From Nemania diffusa (Eukaryota > Ascomycota > Sordariomycetes > Xylariales > Xylariaceae): 64,000 nt of DNA. The notes beneath the pieces were generated by a model. It was given only the letters and a program-made list of their open reading frames with translations, was not told the DNA's origin and did not search any database. The stretch is taken from positions 4,898,001-4,962,000 of the forward strand of contig JBBPUQ010000001.1 in NCBI GenBank assembly GCA_038501195.1, given 5' to 3'. Below are positions 41,491 to 56,836 of the stretch, piece after piece. How positions within the stretch are numbered: the stretch's first letter is position 1; each line of letters begins with the position of its first letter. The position numbers were made by a program, and so were the translations under genes.

Positions 41491-44071
41491 TATATAAAAA
41501 AAAATTTGTTTATACTACTTTGAATTTTCTTTTTATTATTTAATAAAAGTATAAAAAAAAAGAAATTATTTAATTTAGCGATATATATTAATTATATTTT
41601 TATATAATATTATATTTTTAATAAATTTAAAATATAATTAAATAATAAAATATATATTAAAATATTAAAACTAGTTTAAAAATAAAATAATATATAAATA
41701 AATAATAAATAAAAATAAAATAAAATAAATTAAACATGTTTAATTTAATATTTATTTATTATTAATTTATTATATTACTATATATATATTTATAACTTTT
41801 ATATATAAATATAAATATTATAAAATAATTTTATTACTATATAAAAATGCTTAAAAATGTAAAGAAATATATAAAAATTAAAATAAAGTCGTAAATATAT
41901 TAAATATTTAATATTATATATTTAAAAATAATAATTAAGCTAATATTTTTTATAAAAATGTAAGTTTATTATTAATTTTTAAATTATTTATTTTTTTATT
42001 AACTTGTTTTAAAATATTATTAAAAAAGTAAATTTAATATTAAAAAAATTAATTAAAACGATTTTTTAATATAATAATAACTTAGTTAAAAGAAAATATA
42101 TTAAAAAGCTAAAATAATATAACTTATATATATAGTTTTAAAAAATATTTTTTTAGTTTTATTATATAAAATGTTAGCTATTAATAAAATAATTTTTTTA
42201 AATATTTATATATTATTTAACATTTATAAAAATAATAGTTATAATAAAAAGTTTTTAAAAAAATATATTTTAAATAATAGTTAAATATAATTAAATATTT
42301 ATTTGTTTATATTAATTAAAATCGCTTTAAATTTTATATTAATTTCAATATTTAAAATTTTAATATTTATATATATTAGTTTATTTTAATATATTTAATA
42401 AAAGCTTAATATAATTTATAATGTTTATTTTTTTTATAAATAAAGCGTTAATAATAAAAAAACATTTTATAATATATTATTTAAATAATATTTAAAAAAT
42501 AAACCTTAGTTTATTATATTATTTTAAATTAATTTAAATATTTAATATAAATTAATAAAAATAACAATAAATATTAATTATATAATATTATATATATATT
42601 ACAAAGTTATTAAATTTTAAAATTTATAAATAAAAGCTATAGTTTTTTATAATATATAAAAAAGCTTATTTAATAATTTATAAATATATAGTTTTATATT
42701 TTTATATATATAAATTAAATAAATACTAGTTATTAATTCCCGCTATTTTTTAATGAAATTTAAATCTTTTATAAATATATAACAGTTGTTATATAGTAAA
42801 AAGTATATTTAAACAAAATTTTTTTATAAAATAATAACTTAAATCTAATAAATAATATAAATATATATATTGCTAAATTGATTTTTTAAATTATTAACAA
42901 TATAAATAAATAAGTTATATTTTAAATAAAGATTTAAAAATATAATTTTAATAATTATATTATTAAATAAAAACAAAAATTCGAAATTAATAAAATAGCA
43001 AAATTCTTCAATTTTTTTTTTTTGATATAACTTATTAAACTTAATTTTATAAAATTAAAATATATTTATAAAAATAACTTTAATATATCATTTTAATAAA
43101 AAAGCATTTATTAAAAAGTATAAAAAACATTCGATATTTTAAATAAGTTTATAATATAAATCTTTAATAATATTATTGCTATAACTTTATAATATAACAT
43201 TAATATTTAATAATATTAACATTAAAAAAGTAATATAATAAATATAAAAATATTAAACTATAATATAGTTTATAGCACAATTGAAATAATAATACAATTA
43301 AAATAATAATATAATTAATATTTATTACTAAAAAGTAAAAAAACAAAACTATATATATAACAAATAAATATTATATAATTTTTGCTTTTTTATTATTTAT
43401 AAATAAAATTAAACAAAGTTTTTTGTTTTTAAAAACTTATTTTATATTATAACTTAAAAATAAATTATTAAACTGCTTTTATATATATTTATAAAATTAT
43501 AAAATAATATTTAAATAATAGTTTTATTAATATATATAATTATATAAATAGTTTTAATATAAATACTTTATTATTAAATAAAATTATAATATAACTAATA
43601 TTAATATAAATAATAATTATAATATAAATTAATTATTTTTAAAATTGCTTAAGCTATAGTAAATTTTTTAATTAATTAACTTAAAATAAAATAAAAAAGC
43701 TATAAAATAATATCTATTTAAAATTAAGTTTTTATTTTTTAGTTATAAATAATTAATTTAAAATTAAAAATAGTTATATTATAAATAATATTTAATATTA
43801 AAAAAGCTTATAGTATTTTTATATTAGTTTATTTTTTAATAATTTAAAAATTAAAATATTATTAATAACTATTAGTTAAAACAAATATTATTATTTAATA
43901 ATAATAACTAAATAAAAATATCGTTTATAAAAATTATTAATAATAAAGCTTTTTTATTAAAACATTTAATAGTTAATTTATAGTTAAAAATGTTAATAAT
44001 ATTAAAGAAAAATATAATATAAAGCTTTATTAAATTGTTATATTAATATTAAAAAGATTTTCTCTTTTTTA

Positions 44072-44170
44072 CTTTATTTATTTTAACTATTTTATTTATT
44101 TTATTTATTTTATTTATATTATTTATATTAATTATTTTAATTGTTTTATTTATTTTATTTATTTTATTTG
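44072..44170. repeat. 9-bp tandem array (TTTTATTTA)n
   Basis: TTTTATTTA is repeated about ten times, with a central patch changed to ATTTATATTA and AATTATTTTAATTG. It is preceded by TCTCTTTTTTACTT and followed by TTTGCTTTTTTCTT, giving the region a strong pyrimidine bias. Confidence 0.7.
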
Positions 44171-44811
44171 CTTTTTTCTTTATATTAAAAATTAAAATTA
44201 TAATAAATATAATTTAGTTTTAATATTGTTTAACTTTTTACTTTAATTAAATATAAAATATAATATATTTTAAAAATATACTTTTATAAAAGTTAATTAC
44301 TATTTATTTTAAACAACTATATTTAATATTAATAAATTTTTTGATTTATATTTTTGCTATTATTAATTTTGTTTTAAAATTTGAAATTAATAAATCTAAA
44401 CTATTACATAATAGTATTAAAAGTTGAAAATATTAGCAAAATAATATTAGCAATCTAGCTATATTATTAAAAGTTTATTAATAATATATATTATTAATTA
44501 TTTCGTTATAAATATTATTTAATTTTAAGTTATAATTTCAAATAATATATTTTTATAATAGAAAATTTATTTTAAATTAATGTTATAATTAATAGTTAAA
44601 ACTATTTTTGAAAAATTATCGATATATTTAGCTATAAGTTTAAAAATAATACTTTTAACTATTAAATAAACTAGCTTAATAAAAGAATTACTATTTAAAT
44701 TAAAAAAAAATAACATTATATTAATATATAATATTTAATTATTAAAATCGTTTTTAAGAATTTAAGAATTATTTAAACTAATAATAAAAATAAAAAGTTA
44801 AAAAGTTAAAA

Positions 44812-44956
44812 GTTTTAAAAACTTTTAAAATTTTAAAAACTCTTAAAATTTTAAAAATTTCTAAAACTTTAAAAACTTTTAAAATTTTAAAAACTTTTAA
44901 AACTTCGAAAACTTTTAAAACTTTAATAATTTATAAAGCTTTAATAATTTATAAAG
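44812..44956. repeat. 10-11-bp array (ACTTTTAAAA) with an 18-bp sub-array
   Basis: About ten copies of ACTTTTAAAATTTTAAAA-type units run from 44812 to 44920. Two perfect copies of CTTTAATAATTTATAAAG (44921-44938 and 44939-44956) follow. Units vary by single changes (CTCTT, TTCTA, CTTCGAAAA). Because AACTTTT and AAAAGTT are reverse complements, the array is close to self-complementary and could form hairpins. Confidence 0.75.
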
Positions 44957-47460
44957 CTTTAAAGAGCTTAAAACTTTTTAAAACATTAAAGCTTAAAATA
45001 AAGTTTTTATTATAATTATAAATAATATAAATAATATTATAAACAAATAAAAAATATTGCAATTAAAAAAAATAAAAGTTTATAAAAAAAATAAGCTATA
45101 AATTTGTTAAAATATTAGCAAAAAATATTATTAATATAAAAAAAGCTTTTTATAATATAATAAAATTATATTTAAAATATTTACAATATTAAAAACTAAA
45201 AATAAAAAGTTTTTAAAGTTAGTTTTTATAATTAATAAATTAGTTTTGTTAATTATATAATTTAAAACAGTTTATTTTTTCAATTACTTTAATAGTTAAA
45301 AAATTTATAACTTTTATATATATAGCTTAAATATAACTTTTTACTTTTTATTTATTAACTTAATGTTTATTATTTTATGTTTAATAATAGATTTTTTAAT
45401 TAAAATTAAAAACAAATATATATAATTTTTTTTATATAAATAGAAATATTTATTAATAATTTAAAGTTAAAACTTATTAATTAAAAAATATTTAAAAAAA
45501 TATTTAAATTATTAAAATAACTAATTATTATAAACTATTTAATTAATAATTTTAAAAAATAAATATATAAATATAAAAATATTAAAAGTTTATTATAATA
45601 TTATATAAATTTAATTTTTAATATATAAAGTTATAAAAATCAACTAGTTAAAAACATATAAAACTTATATAATTAAAAATAATAATAATTTAAATAAATT
45701 ATATTTATAATATTTATATTTTCTTTTTAATTATAAAAAAACTAACGTTAAAAATTTAATATTTTTATTTAAATATTTATATTTTAAAAACTTTGTATAA
45801 TTTTTATAATAGCTTATATTATATTAAAATTAATATATATTAAAGTAAATTAATAAAAAAACTTTAAATAATATAACATTAAATTTATAAAAAACAAAAG
45901 TTTCATTTTTATATTTATTATTTTTTAAAGCGATAAATTTATTTACATATATTGCTATATAAATTAAAATAATATAGTTATATATTTTAAACTTTTTAAC
46001 AGTAGTTTTAAATACTTTTTTTAATAAAAAACTCTATGATATATATAATTATATATTAAAGATTTATAGTTTATATATTAATAAATTAAATAGTAAATAT
46101 TTTAAAAGATTTATATAATTTTTATTAAATAATAAAAGTTTATTTATTAAATCTTTTATTTAATACTAATATATTAAATTAGTTAATATTAAATTATTTT
46201 ATTTAAAAAAATAGCTTTTTTATTTTTTATATTAAATTTTTAAAGTAAAATAATTTGTTATATTTTTATTTAGCAATATTAATATAGTTTAAACAAATAT
46301 TTAATATATAATAGCTATTTTGCAATATTAATTTTAATAACAACAAAGCAAATAGTTTTATTTTTATTAAATAATAATAACTTGTTATAAAAACTTTTAA
46401 TAAAAGCATAATATTTTTAAAGCAATAAATATAACAGCTTTTTTATAAAGTTATGCCAAAGTTAAATAAACAAAACTATTATTTATTAATTATATTTATT
46501 TTAATATATTTAGCAAATTTAAAAAAAATAAAATTTAATAGCTAAAAAAATAAATAAACTTTATAAACTTAAATGAATATATTATTTTTTTTAAATTTTA
46601 ATAAACAAGCTATTTATATTTAAATCTTTATATTTTAATTTTACTTTTAAACTTTAGCTATATTATTTGTTTTAAATAATAAGTTGTAGTATAAAATATT
46701 TAAAAATTTTCTAGCTTTTGTTAAAATAAATATAAAAAAGCTAAAAAAAAAATAAAAACATAGTTTATTTTAAAAAAATAATATTAAACAAAATAAATAT
46801 AAATAAATTATAATTAAAATAGCTATTACTTAAATTATATAAAAATTTATAAATAATTCAAATATATAACATTAAAAAAAAAAAAAAAACATAGCTAAAG
46901 TTTTAATATATAATAATATTTAATAAAAATTAAACTAATATATAAATAAAATAAAAAAAATATTTTATTAAAATTTTAGCAATATAATTAATTAAGCTAT
47001 AATAATTTTTATATTATATTAAAAAAACTATATATAATATAGCTTCGACAATAACAATTATAGCAATTTATTTATATAATTTAAAAAATCGCTTGTAATA
47101 AAAACTATAAATATTAATAATATAGTTTATATAAACATTAAAATATATTAAAATAAAATTAATAACAGCTATATTGTTAAAATATTTAATTACATTTAAA
47201 ATATTATAAATTTTAATATTAATAGCTAATTTATTAACAATTAAAAAAATGCTTAAAAAAACCGCTTTATATTTTAAAATAATATTTTAATAACTAAAAA
47301 ACCAAACAGAAAATAAAAAATTTTAAATCTATTAAATATAATATAAATTAATGTTAAAATAAAGCTTATATTTATAAAGATTTTATAATATTTTATAAAT
47401 TTTATAATAATTAATAATTAATTAAAAGTAATAAAAAATAAAAAACAAAAAACAAATAAT

Positions 47461-47502
47461 AAAAAATATAAAATAAAAAATATAAAATAAAAAATATAAA
47501 AT
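47461..47502. repeat. 14-bp tandem repeat, three perfect units
   Basis: AAAAAATATAAAAT is repeated three times without change. It is preceded by related AAAAACAAAAAACAAATAAT and followed by ATAAAATATTT. Confidence 0.75.
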
Positions 47503-50500
47503 ATAAAATATTTAGTTTACTTTAATAAATAAACACATTTATTTTATAAATATAAAATTAAATATAATAAAAATTATATTAAAAAAGTTGCAAAAACATT
47601 TTTTATTTTTACTATATAATATATTATAAATATAATATTAATTAAAACTTTTTTTTATAAAACTATAGCAGCTATTTTTATTACTTAATATTAAATATAA
47701 AATATTTATAAAAATATACTATATTAATTATATACACTTTTAACTAAATTTTTTTAACTAGCTTTATTTTTTTTTTAAAGTTATTTTTATTTTTTAATTA
47801 AATAAATAATTTTAATAATTTAGTAATAAAAACTACAATATAGTTTATTATTTATAAAATTTTATATTATTACTTTATTAAATTATTTTATTTATTGTTA
47901 AATTTTAAAATAATATAATTATAATTAACATTTTATTATAACTATTTATAGCTATTTAGCTATATTTTTATATAATTAAATATTTTATTTTATTTAATTT
48001 ATTATATTATATTAAACTTTATATTAATATTTTAATAATATAATATTTAATATAAAATTAAAAATTAAATATTAAAAATATATATATATTTTAAAATTAA
48101 TATATAGTAGCAATTAAAGCTTATATAATTTAAAGTTATATAAATATAAATAAATATGTATATAAATTAAATTTAACATTATATTTTATATATAATAAAT
48201 TTATTTTTTTTATTTAATAAATAATAAATATTATTTTAATATTATTTTTATTTATATATATTATTAAATTTATTAAATATCGTTTTAAATTAAAACATTT
48301 TAATAATAAAAATAAAACATATAATAAAATAATTATAGCTATAAATATTTAAATATAAAAAATTTATATTAAAGATTTTATTTTATATTAATATATTAAA
48401 AATAAATATATATATATTTATATTTATAAATAAATATAAAATGTAAAATATATAAATTAAATATATTAATATTATTTTAAATTAAAATTTTATTTAAACT
48501 TTAAATAGTTTAAAACAATAAATACTTTATTTATTAAATTAATTTATGCTATTATTGTTAAATTAAAAAAAGTTTTATAATGTTAATTTTTTTTAATAAA
48601 TTTATTAATTATTTCCTATTATTAGTTTTTTATTAAAAATATAATATATTACTATTTTAAATTTTTTATAATTTTTTATTAATTTTGTTTTATTTTTAAG
48701 TTTAAATATTACTTTTAGTTAATATATAATTTAAATTATATTTTATTATATATTATAATAAAACTATTTAAAAAATATTTAAATTAATTTAAAAGCTAAT
48801 AATTTATATATAAATACTAAGTTAAATTATTTATTTATTGTTATAAAAATAAAAAAAACTTATATTTAAATATAGCTTTAATATAAAAATTACTTTATAT
48901 ATTGTTTTAACTTAATTTATTTATAATAATATTAATATTAATATAAAAACTACATTTATTTTAATATTTAAACTTTTATTTTTTTAGTTATAACTTTATT
49001 AATATAATATATAATCGACTTTTTTTAATTTTATTATATTTTCTTTAATTTAAAAAAATTTATATAAAAAGTTATATCGATTTATATAATTTATATTAAA
49101 TATATTAAAATATATATAAAAACTATAAGTTTTAAAGTTACTTTTATTTTTTATTAGCTGTAATTTTTTATTAAACTATTTATAATATTTTCTAAAGTTT
49201 TAAAAGTTTTATAATAGTATTATAGAAAAAATATTTAAACTAATTTTATTTGATTATATTTTTTTATAACATTTTTAAAAATTAAAGCTTAAAATTGTTT
49301 AAATTATTAATAAAAAACTCAAAACATTGATTTATTAATATTTTATATTATATAAAATCACTATAGTTAAAATTATTTTATTAATAAAAATATAAAAAAA
49401 GTTATATATATATAAAGTTTATGTTAAAATTAACTTTTTTATTTAAATTTATTAAATAAACTTTTATTAATATTTATATTTATAAAAAAAATAAACTAAA
49501 ATTACTTTTATAAAAATTTTAATTAAAATTATTTAACTGTTAATAAAAAACTAATATAACTTAATTTATTATTATTTTTAAAACTATAGTATATTTTATT
49601 TATTAAAATTATTATAATTATAATATATTTTATTTAAATATTTATATAAAATAATATATTTAAAAATATATTTAAAAAATATTTAATAATATTTAATTAT
49701 ATAGCAAGTTTAATATTTAAAATAAAGCGGTTATTTTAAAAATAAATATTTATTTATATATATTTTTAAACTATAATTAAATAAAGTATATTTTTAGCTA
49801 TTTGTTTTTAAGTATAAATATAATTTATATTTTAAAAACAAATATTTAAAAATTTAATATTATAAAATAAATAATTATTATTAAAAAGTTCGAGTTTAAA
49901 ATTACAAAGAATTATTTAAATTTTATATTATTTTTAAATATAACTATAAATATAAAACAAAACTATAATATTTATATTAATAAAAACAAAATTAAAAATA
50001 ATAATATTTTTTTAACTTTTTAACTTATATTTAAAAAATATAATTAAAAGTTGTAATAAATGCTTAATTTTATATTTACTAAAATAATTTAACAATATTT
50101 AAATTTAGTTTTTTTAAATATTATAAATATTAAATTTTATTTAATTATAAAATATAAATAATTATAACAACTATAAATAAAGAACAAACTATTTAAAAAA
50201 TTGTTATAAAAAATATAATCAAATATTAAAAACATTATTAAATATATAATTAATAAAATTAATAACTAAATCAAAATTAACTATAATTAAATTTTTAATA
50301 TTATTATTAATATATATTTAAAATTAATTTAAAGCAGTTTTTTTAAAAAAACAATATTTTTAGTTTTAATTTAAACTTTTAAAAACAATATTAAAAAGTA
50401 AATAATATTTTTAAACTATTTATTATAAATTAAAATGTTATAAATAATAAAAGAAATATTATATAAAAAAAACTATTGTTAAAGTTTATTTAAACTATAA

Positions 50501-51980
50501 CAAAAATAAAAATATATTAAAATATTATTAAAATATATAATATAATATTTAAAACTATTATATATTAATTTAATAATTAGTTATTAATAATATAAAAAAT
50601 ATTTTAATAAATGTAAATTTATAAATAAAAATTGTTGATTTATAAAATTATATATTTAATAAAAAAAATTTAATTAAAGTTTTAATAAAACTTTTATTAA
50701 AAATGTTTTTAATAATAATAACAATAATAAAAACAGCTATTTTAACTTAAAAAACTTAAACTATAATAGTAATAATAACAGCTTAAGCTAATATTTAAAA
50801 TTAATTAATAATATATAAAAGTAATATAATTTTATAAATAAATATATTAAAAAGATTTTTAAAAATTTTAAAATATTTTTAATTAAAAGTTTATATAAAA
50901 TAATAAAAATTATTAAAAAATACTTTTATATATATATATAATTTTTAATAATAAAATTTTATTTTATTATTATTACTTTGTAAAAACTTTTATTAATTAT
51001 AAATTTAAAACTTAAATTATTTTTAAAATATAAAAAAAATTACAAAATTTATTATAAATGTTTTAAAAAAATTAAAAAATTTAATTTTATTAATAATTTA
51101 AAAAATAAAAAAAACTTTTTATTAAAAAATATTTAAAATTTAAATTTAAAAAGAATAAAATAAATAATAAAACTATAAATAATTTACTGTTTTAAAATTA
51201 TAAAACTATAAATAATTAATTTATAAATTAATAGTTTTTAATAATAAAAATTTAACTTTTATATTTTAATTATATAATTTTTAAAAATATTATTTTAAAC
51301 TATATATTTTTTTAATATAAAAACAAAATTATTATTAAAAAAAAAATCATTATTAGTTTTAAAGTTTTTATATAAATTAATAATATTAACTTAAAAAAAA
51401 TAGTTAAAAATAATAAAATTAATAATATAATAACTTTAATATATTATTAACTTTTTAATAATTAAAAAAATAACATTTTAATAAATATTATAAAATATAT
51501 TATAATTTTATTTATTAAATTTATTAATATAAATAATATTATATAAATATTAAATATTATTAAATTTAATTAATTATTAGCTATTTATATTTAAATTTAA
51601 ATAATTATAAATATTAAAAAAGTTAAAATTATAATAAAATTAATATTATATTAATAAATAAAAACTTGTTTAATTAATAAATATATTAATAATTAATTAA
51701 TTATTAAAAATATTATATTAAAATAAATAATTATTAATGTTAATTTAAAAAATAATTTAAAATATTTAATATTTATTTATTTTATTTTAAAATAATTAAT
51801 ATATTATAATTTATATTTTTATTTATTTAATATAAATTTTTATAAATAAAACTAAATTAGTTTTTAAAATTAAATTTAGTTTAATTTTTAAATTTAAATT
51901 TAATTTAATTTTTAAAATTAAAATTATTTTAATATTTTAAATTTTATTAATATTTATTTTATTAATATTTTAAACTTTAT

Positions 51981-52212
51981 TATTATATAAAACTTATAAA
52001 AAAAATAAAACTTTAAATAAATAAAGCTATATTATATAAAAAATTTATAAATAAAAAAAAAAAAAAAAGTTAAAAATTTTTTTATATAAAAATTATTTAT
52101 ATATATATATAAAATAATTTAAAATAATAATAAATAAATTATTTATTTAATTATATAATAAAATTATTTATTTATTTAAATAATTAATAGTTTTAATATT
52201 AATTAATTTATA
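51981..52212. repeat. LTR at the left end of copy C
   Basis: It begins TATTATATAAAACTTATA, contains AAATAAATAAAGCTATATTA, an A-run of about 16 and the TATATATATATA block, and ends AATTTATA. It matches the left LTR of copy A closely; the only G/C residues left are a few ACT, AGC and AGT sites. Confidence 0.85.
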
Positions 52213-54468
52213 ATTATTTTTTTTTTTTAAAAAAATAATTTATTTATAAATTATAAAATTTAAATATATAAGTTTTAATTAAATATTTTTTAATAAAAAA
52301 AAAAATTGTTTTAAATATTTATTATATTATTAATTATTAAATTTTTTTTTTATTAAATTATAATATAGCTTTTTTATAATTAATATTATTAAATTTTAAC
52401 AATAATATATTTTAAATATATTTTTTATATATATATATTTTTTTTTTATATAATTAATAAATTATTATTAATATAAAAGCTTTTAATAAAATTATTTTAT
52501 ATTATTTATAATTATTAATTTAATTTTAAAAAAAGTTTTATTATATTTAAATTATTATTATAAAAAATTTTTAATAATATAAAATTATTTTTAAAGTTTT
52601 TAATATAATATTATTTATTATTAATGTTTTATTTTTTTTAATTAATTTAATATTAAAACTTTTAATAATATAATTATATTATATATATTTTTTTTATTTC
52701 GAATTTGTTTTTATTTTTAAATTTAAATATTTTATTTTTAAAATTATTAACTTTTTAATTTATTAATAAATTATTAAAATATTTTTATTAACAATTAATA
52801 TAATATTAATTTATTAATTATTATAATAATAAAATTTATAATATAAATATATTATTATTTTTTTTTAATATTTTATATATTTATTATATTATTAAATAAT
52901 TAAACTTATTTAAAAATTTATTAATAATTTAAAATTGTTATTTTTTTAATATAAATATATAATTATTTATATTAAAATTAAAATTATAATATTTTTAATT
53001 AATTTATTTAATTATATAATTTTAAATATATTTTAAACTTTTTTTAATAAAATTAATAAATTATATAATTTTTTATATTTTATTTTATATATTTATTTAT
53101 AATATTTTTTTAATTATTAATAAATTTTTTAACTTTTTTTAAATAATATAGTTTTTTTAATTAAAATAAAATAATATAAAAAATTTTATTTTAATTTTAT
53201 AAAATAATAGTTTTATTAATTTATAAAATAATAAAGTTTATATATAATTTATTATAAAAATTTATTTAAATTAATTATTTTAATAATAATTAATATAAAA
53301 TTAAAATTATTAATTTAAATATTTATTTATAATTTTAATTTATTTAATAGTTTTATAATAATTTATAAATATTAAAATATATTTAATTTTTATAATTTTA
53401 TATAATTTATTTATAAATATAAATATAAATTAAAATTTTATATTAAATATTATTATAATTAATATTTTAAAAATTTTAAAAAAACTTTTATAATATATTT
53501 ATATAATATTTTTTATAATTGTTTTTATAATATAAAATATAATTTATATTTTTTTTTTAATTAGTTTATTATAATTAATATATTATTAAAACTATATTTA
53601 TTTTTAAATATTTATTTAAAATTAACAATTAAATATTTTTATATATAATTTAAAATAAAAAATAATATAAATTTATTAAATATTTTATTATATAAAATTT
53701 TTATAAAATAATATTTTATATAATTAAAAATATATATATTATAATTATTTTTAAAATTAAATTATTAATAATATTTTATAAAAAGTTTATATTTTTTTTT
53801 TTTTTTAAATATATTATAAATATTTTATTATATATTTTATAAATAAATTAAATATAAAAATGTAAAAAATTAAAAATTAAAAATTTTTTATTAAAAATAA
53901 TTAAATTATTAATTATTTATTATAAGTTATTTTTATTAAAAATAATTTTTTTATAATATATAGTTATATTAAAGTTTTTTTTATTTTTTTTAAATATTTT
54001 TATAATTAATTAAAAATTTAATAAAACTTTTATATTTTTTTATAATTTTATAATAAATAATTTAATTTATTTAATTATTTATATAAATATATTATATATT
54101 AAATTATTTATTAATTAAAAAATTATTAAATATTTTGATATTTTTTTTTTTTTATTTTATATAACAAAGTTTTTATATTTTTTTATTAATATATTAATTA
54201 ATATATTTTTTTTTTAAAAATAATATATAATATAAAAGTTATATTTTATAAATAATTTAATTTATTTTATTTATTATAAATTTAAATATTATTTTTAAAA
54301 AAAATATTTTAAAATTTAATAATTAATTATTATTAAAAATAATTTAAATTATTTATTAATTAATTTAAATTATTATTTTTTAAAAATTAATAATATTGTA
54401 AATATTTTTTTATTAAAAATTTTATAATTTAATTTAATATTTTATAAAATTTTAAAATAATAAATAAC

Positions 54469-54764
54469 TAAATATTAATTATTATTATATTTTTATAATA
54501 ATATATTAATTATTATATTATTAAAAATATTTATTTTAATTTTTATAAATAAATTATATTTATAATATTATAATATTAAATAAAATATTAATATTTTTTT
54601 TAATTATATAAAAATTTAATTATATTTTTAAATTTATAAAAAAATTATATTTTTTTTAATTAATTATATTATAAAAATAATAATTTTATTATAATTTTTA
54701 ATAAATTTTTTATAAAAATTATAAAATTTTAAAAAAAATTATATTTTTTTTATAATAATAAAAA
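54469..54764. other. 296-base run with no G or C
   Basis: Reading base by base, the only flanking G/C are a C at 54468 and a C at 54765. The matching part of copy A (about 13830-14120) still has a handful of C and G, mostly in ACA, AACTT and AGCTT. This marks the saturation end-point of the mutational process within a recognisable element. Confidence 0.85.
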
Positions 54765-56836
54765 CTTTTTAATTTTTTATTATATTTATTTTAATTAAAT
54801 TAATTTAAATATTATTTATATTAATAATATATTTTAAAAATTTAATTTTTATAATATAAAATTTAAACTTTTTTAAATTTATTTAAAATTTTATAATATA
54901 TAATTATTATAATATTATTTATATATATTTTTTATAATTTTTTATATTATTTAAATAAATAAAAATATTGTTTATATATATATTATAAAAATTATTTAAA
55001 TAATTAAATAATATATTATTAATATATTTTTAAAATATAATAAATTTATTAATTAAATTAAATAAAAACATTTTATATTTAAAAAATTTATAATATATAT
55101 AAAAAGTTATTAAATTTTTTTATTTAAGTTTTATATATATTTAATTTAATAAATATATTAGTTTTAAATAATTATAATAATATTTTTTTAATTAAAAATA
55201 AAAAATATTTTTTTTTTTTTATTAATTTATTAAATTTATAATAATTTATATAAAATTTTAATTTTTTATTAAATTTTTTTATAAATAATATAAATAATAT
55301 ATAAAAAATATTATTAAATTTAATAAATTTTTTATATAAATTATTAACTAAATATTTATAAATTATTTTTAATTTATTTAAAAATATTTTATATAAAAAG
55401 TTATATTAAAAATTATTAAAAACTTTATTTTTTATAAACTTAATTTTATAGTTTATTTTTAATTTATAAAATAATAAAATATTAAAGTTGATTTTATTAA
55501 ATATATATAATAAATTATAATATTTTTAAAAAATTATTTATAACATTTTTTTTTTTTTTTTTTTTTTTTTATTAAAAAAGTTTTTTTTTTTATTTTTAAT
55601 AAACTTATTAATTTTATAAAAAATAATAATTTATATTTATTATATAAAATTATTTTAAAAAATTAATATATTAAAAATAGTTATATTAAAATTAATTATT
55701 TTTATAAATAATTTAAATTTATATTATTTTAGTTTATTTTTTTATATTTTATAAAGTTTTATATTATTTATTTTTTATTATAATATAATTTTTTTATTTT
55801 TTTTTTAAACTTTTTTTTTTTTTATTTTTATTAAAAAATAAAAATTATTATTTAAATTATATTATATTTTATTTAAACTTTTTTTAACAAAATTTAATTA
55901 TTTAATAATAAAAATTTAAAATATTATTTAATTTTTTTTGATATTTTTTTATTATTATAAATATTTTTATTTTTTTTTAATAAACTTTATATTTTATTAA
56001 TTTATATTAATTTAATATTTTAAATTTTTAAATTATATTTTTATTTAATTTATATTTAAGTTTTAATTAAAATATTAATTAAAAAAATAATTAAATAAAA
56101 ATATTATTTAATATTTATAACAATTAAAAAATATATTATATTTTTAAAATTAAAACTTTTTATAATAATTTTATAAATTTATAAAAATATTATTATTAAA
56201 AGTATATTTTTAAAGTTTTTTTTTTATATTTATAAAAATATTAATAAAATAATTTTAATATTTTTTTTTTTTTTATTATAATTAAATATAAATTATAAAT
56301 AAAATTAAATAATAAAAAAAAAGTTTAATATTTTTATAATTTTTTTAATAAATAATATATTTATATTTATATATATATTTATTTTTATATTTTTAAAAAA
56401 CTTTTTAATAATTAACAAAAGTTTATTATTATTTATAATATATATATATAATAAAAACTATTTTTTTAAATATTTATTTATTAAATTTAATTTATTATTT
56501 ATAAAACTTTTTTATAATATTTTTTTTAAATAAAAATTTAATTTATTTAAAATTATTATTTTAATGTTTTTATTTTTTTAATTTTTTTTATAATAATATT
56601 CTTTAAAACTTTTATTTTATTATAAAAACTAATAAATATAATTATAATAATTTATAAATATATTTTTTTTTTAATATTATTTAAAAAATAGTTTTTTAAT
56701 ATATATTTTTTTTATTAATAATTAAAACATTTGTTTTTTTTAATTAATTTTAATAATTTAAAATTATTTAAAAAGTTATAAGTTTTTATAACTAAAGTTT
56801 TATTAATATTATTATTTATTTTAATATTGTTATTTT

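Larger units (their letters stand above)
38001..51980. other. Gene-free DNA with slightly higher residual G/C, 38-52 kb
   Basis: No open frames, tRNA or rRNA were found. Residual G/C is visibly higher in about 39-50 kb than in 32-38 kb and again sits mostly in ACT, AAC, AGC and GCT, with scattered TCG (for example 40444, 42322, 43920, 44619, 49014, 49077). Several short tandem arrays lie here (separate entries). Small islands with adjacent C or G are TTCCCGCT at 42737-42744, ATGCCAAAG at 46453-46461 and AACCGCTTT near 47270. Just left of copy C (51850-51960) is a degenerate repeat of TTAATTTTTAAATTTAAATT. Confidence 0.65.
51981..56836. mobile_element. Copy C: right-truncated copy of the copy A family (4.9 kb)
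   Basis: It starts with the family LTR (51981-52212) and follows copy A almost base for base from 11336 to about 16217. It then stops where copy D's LTR begins (junction within about 56831-56842). The last 1.6 kb of interior and the right LTR are absent and do not reappear after copy D. It is the most A/T-converted of the three copies: where copy A still has ACAAAT, AAACTTAAT or AAACTATG, copy C has A or T. It has no open frame. Confidence 0.87.
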
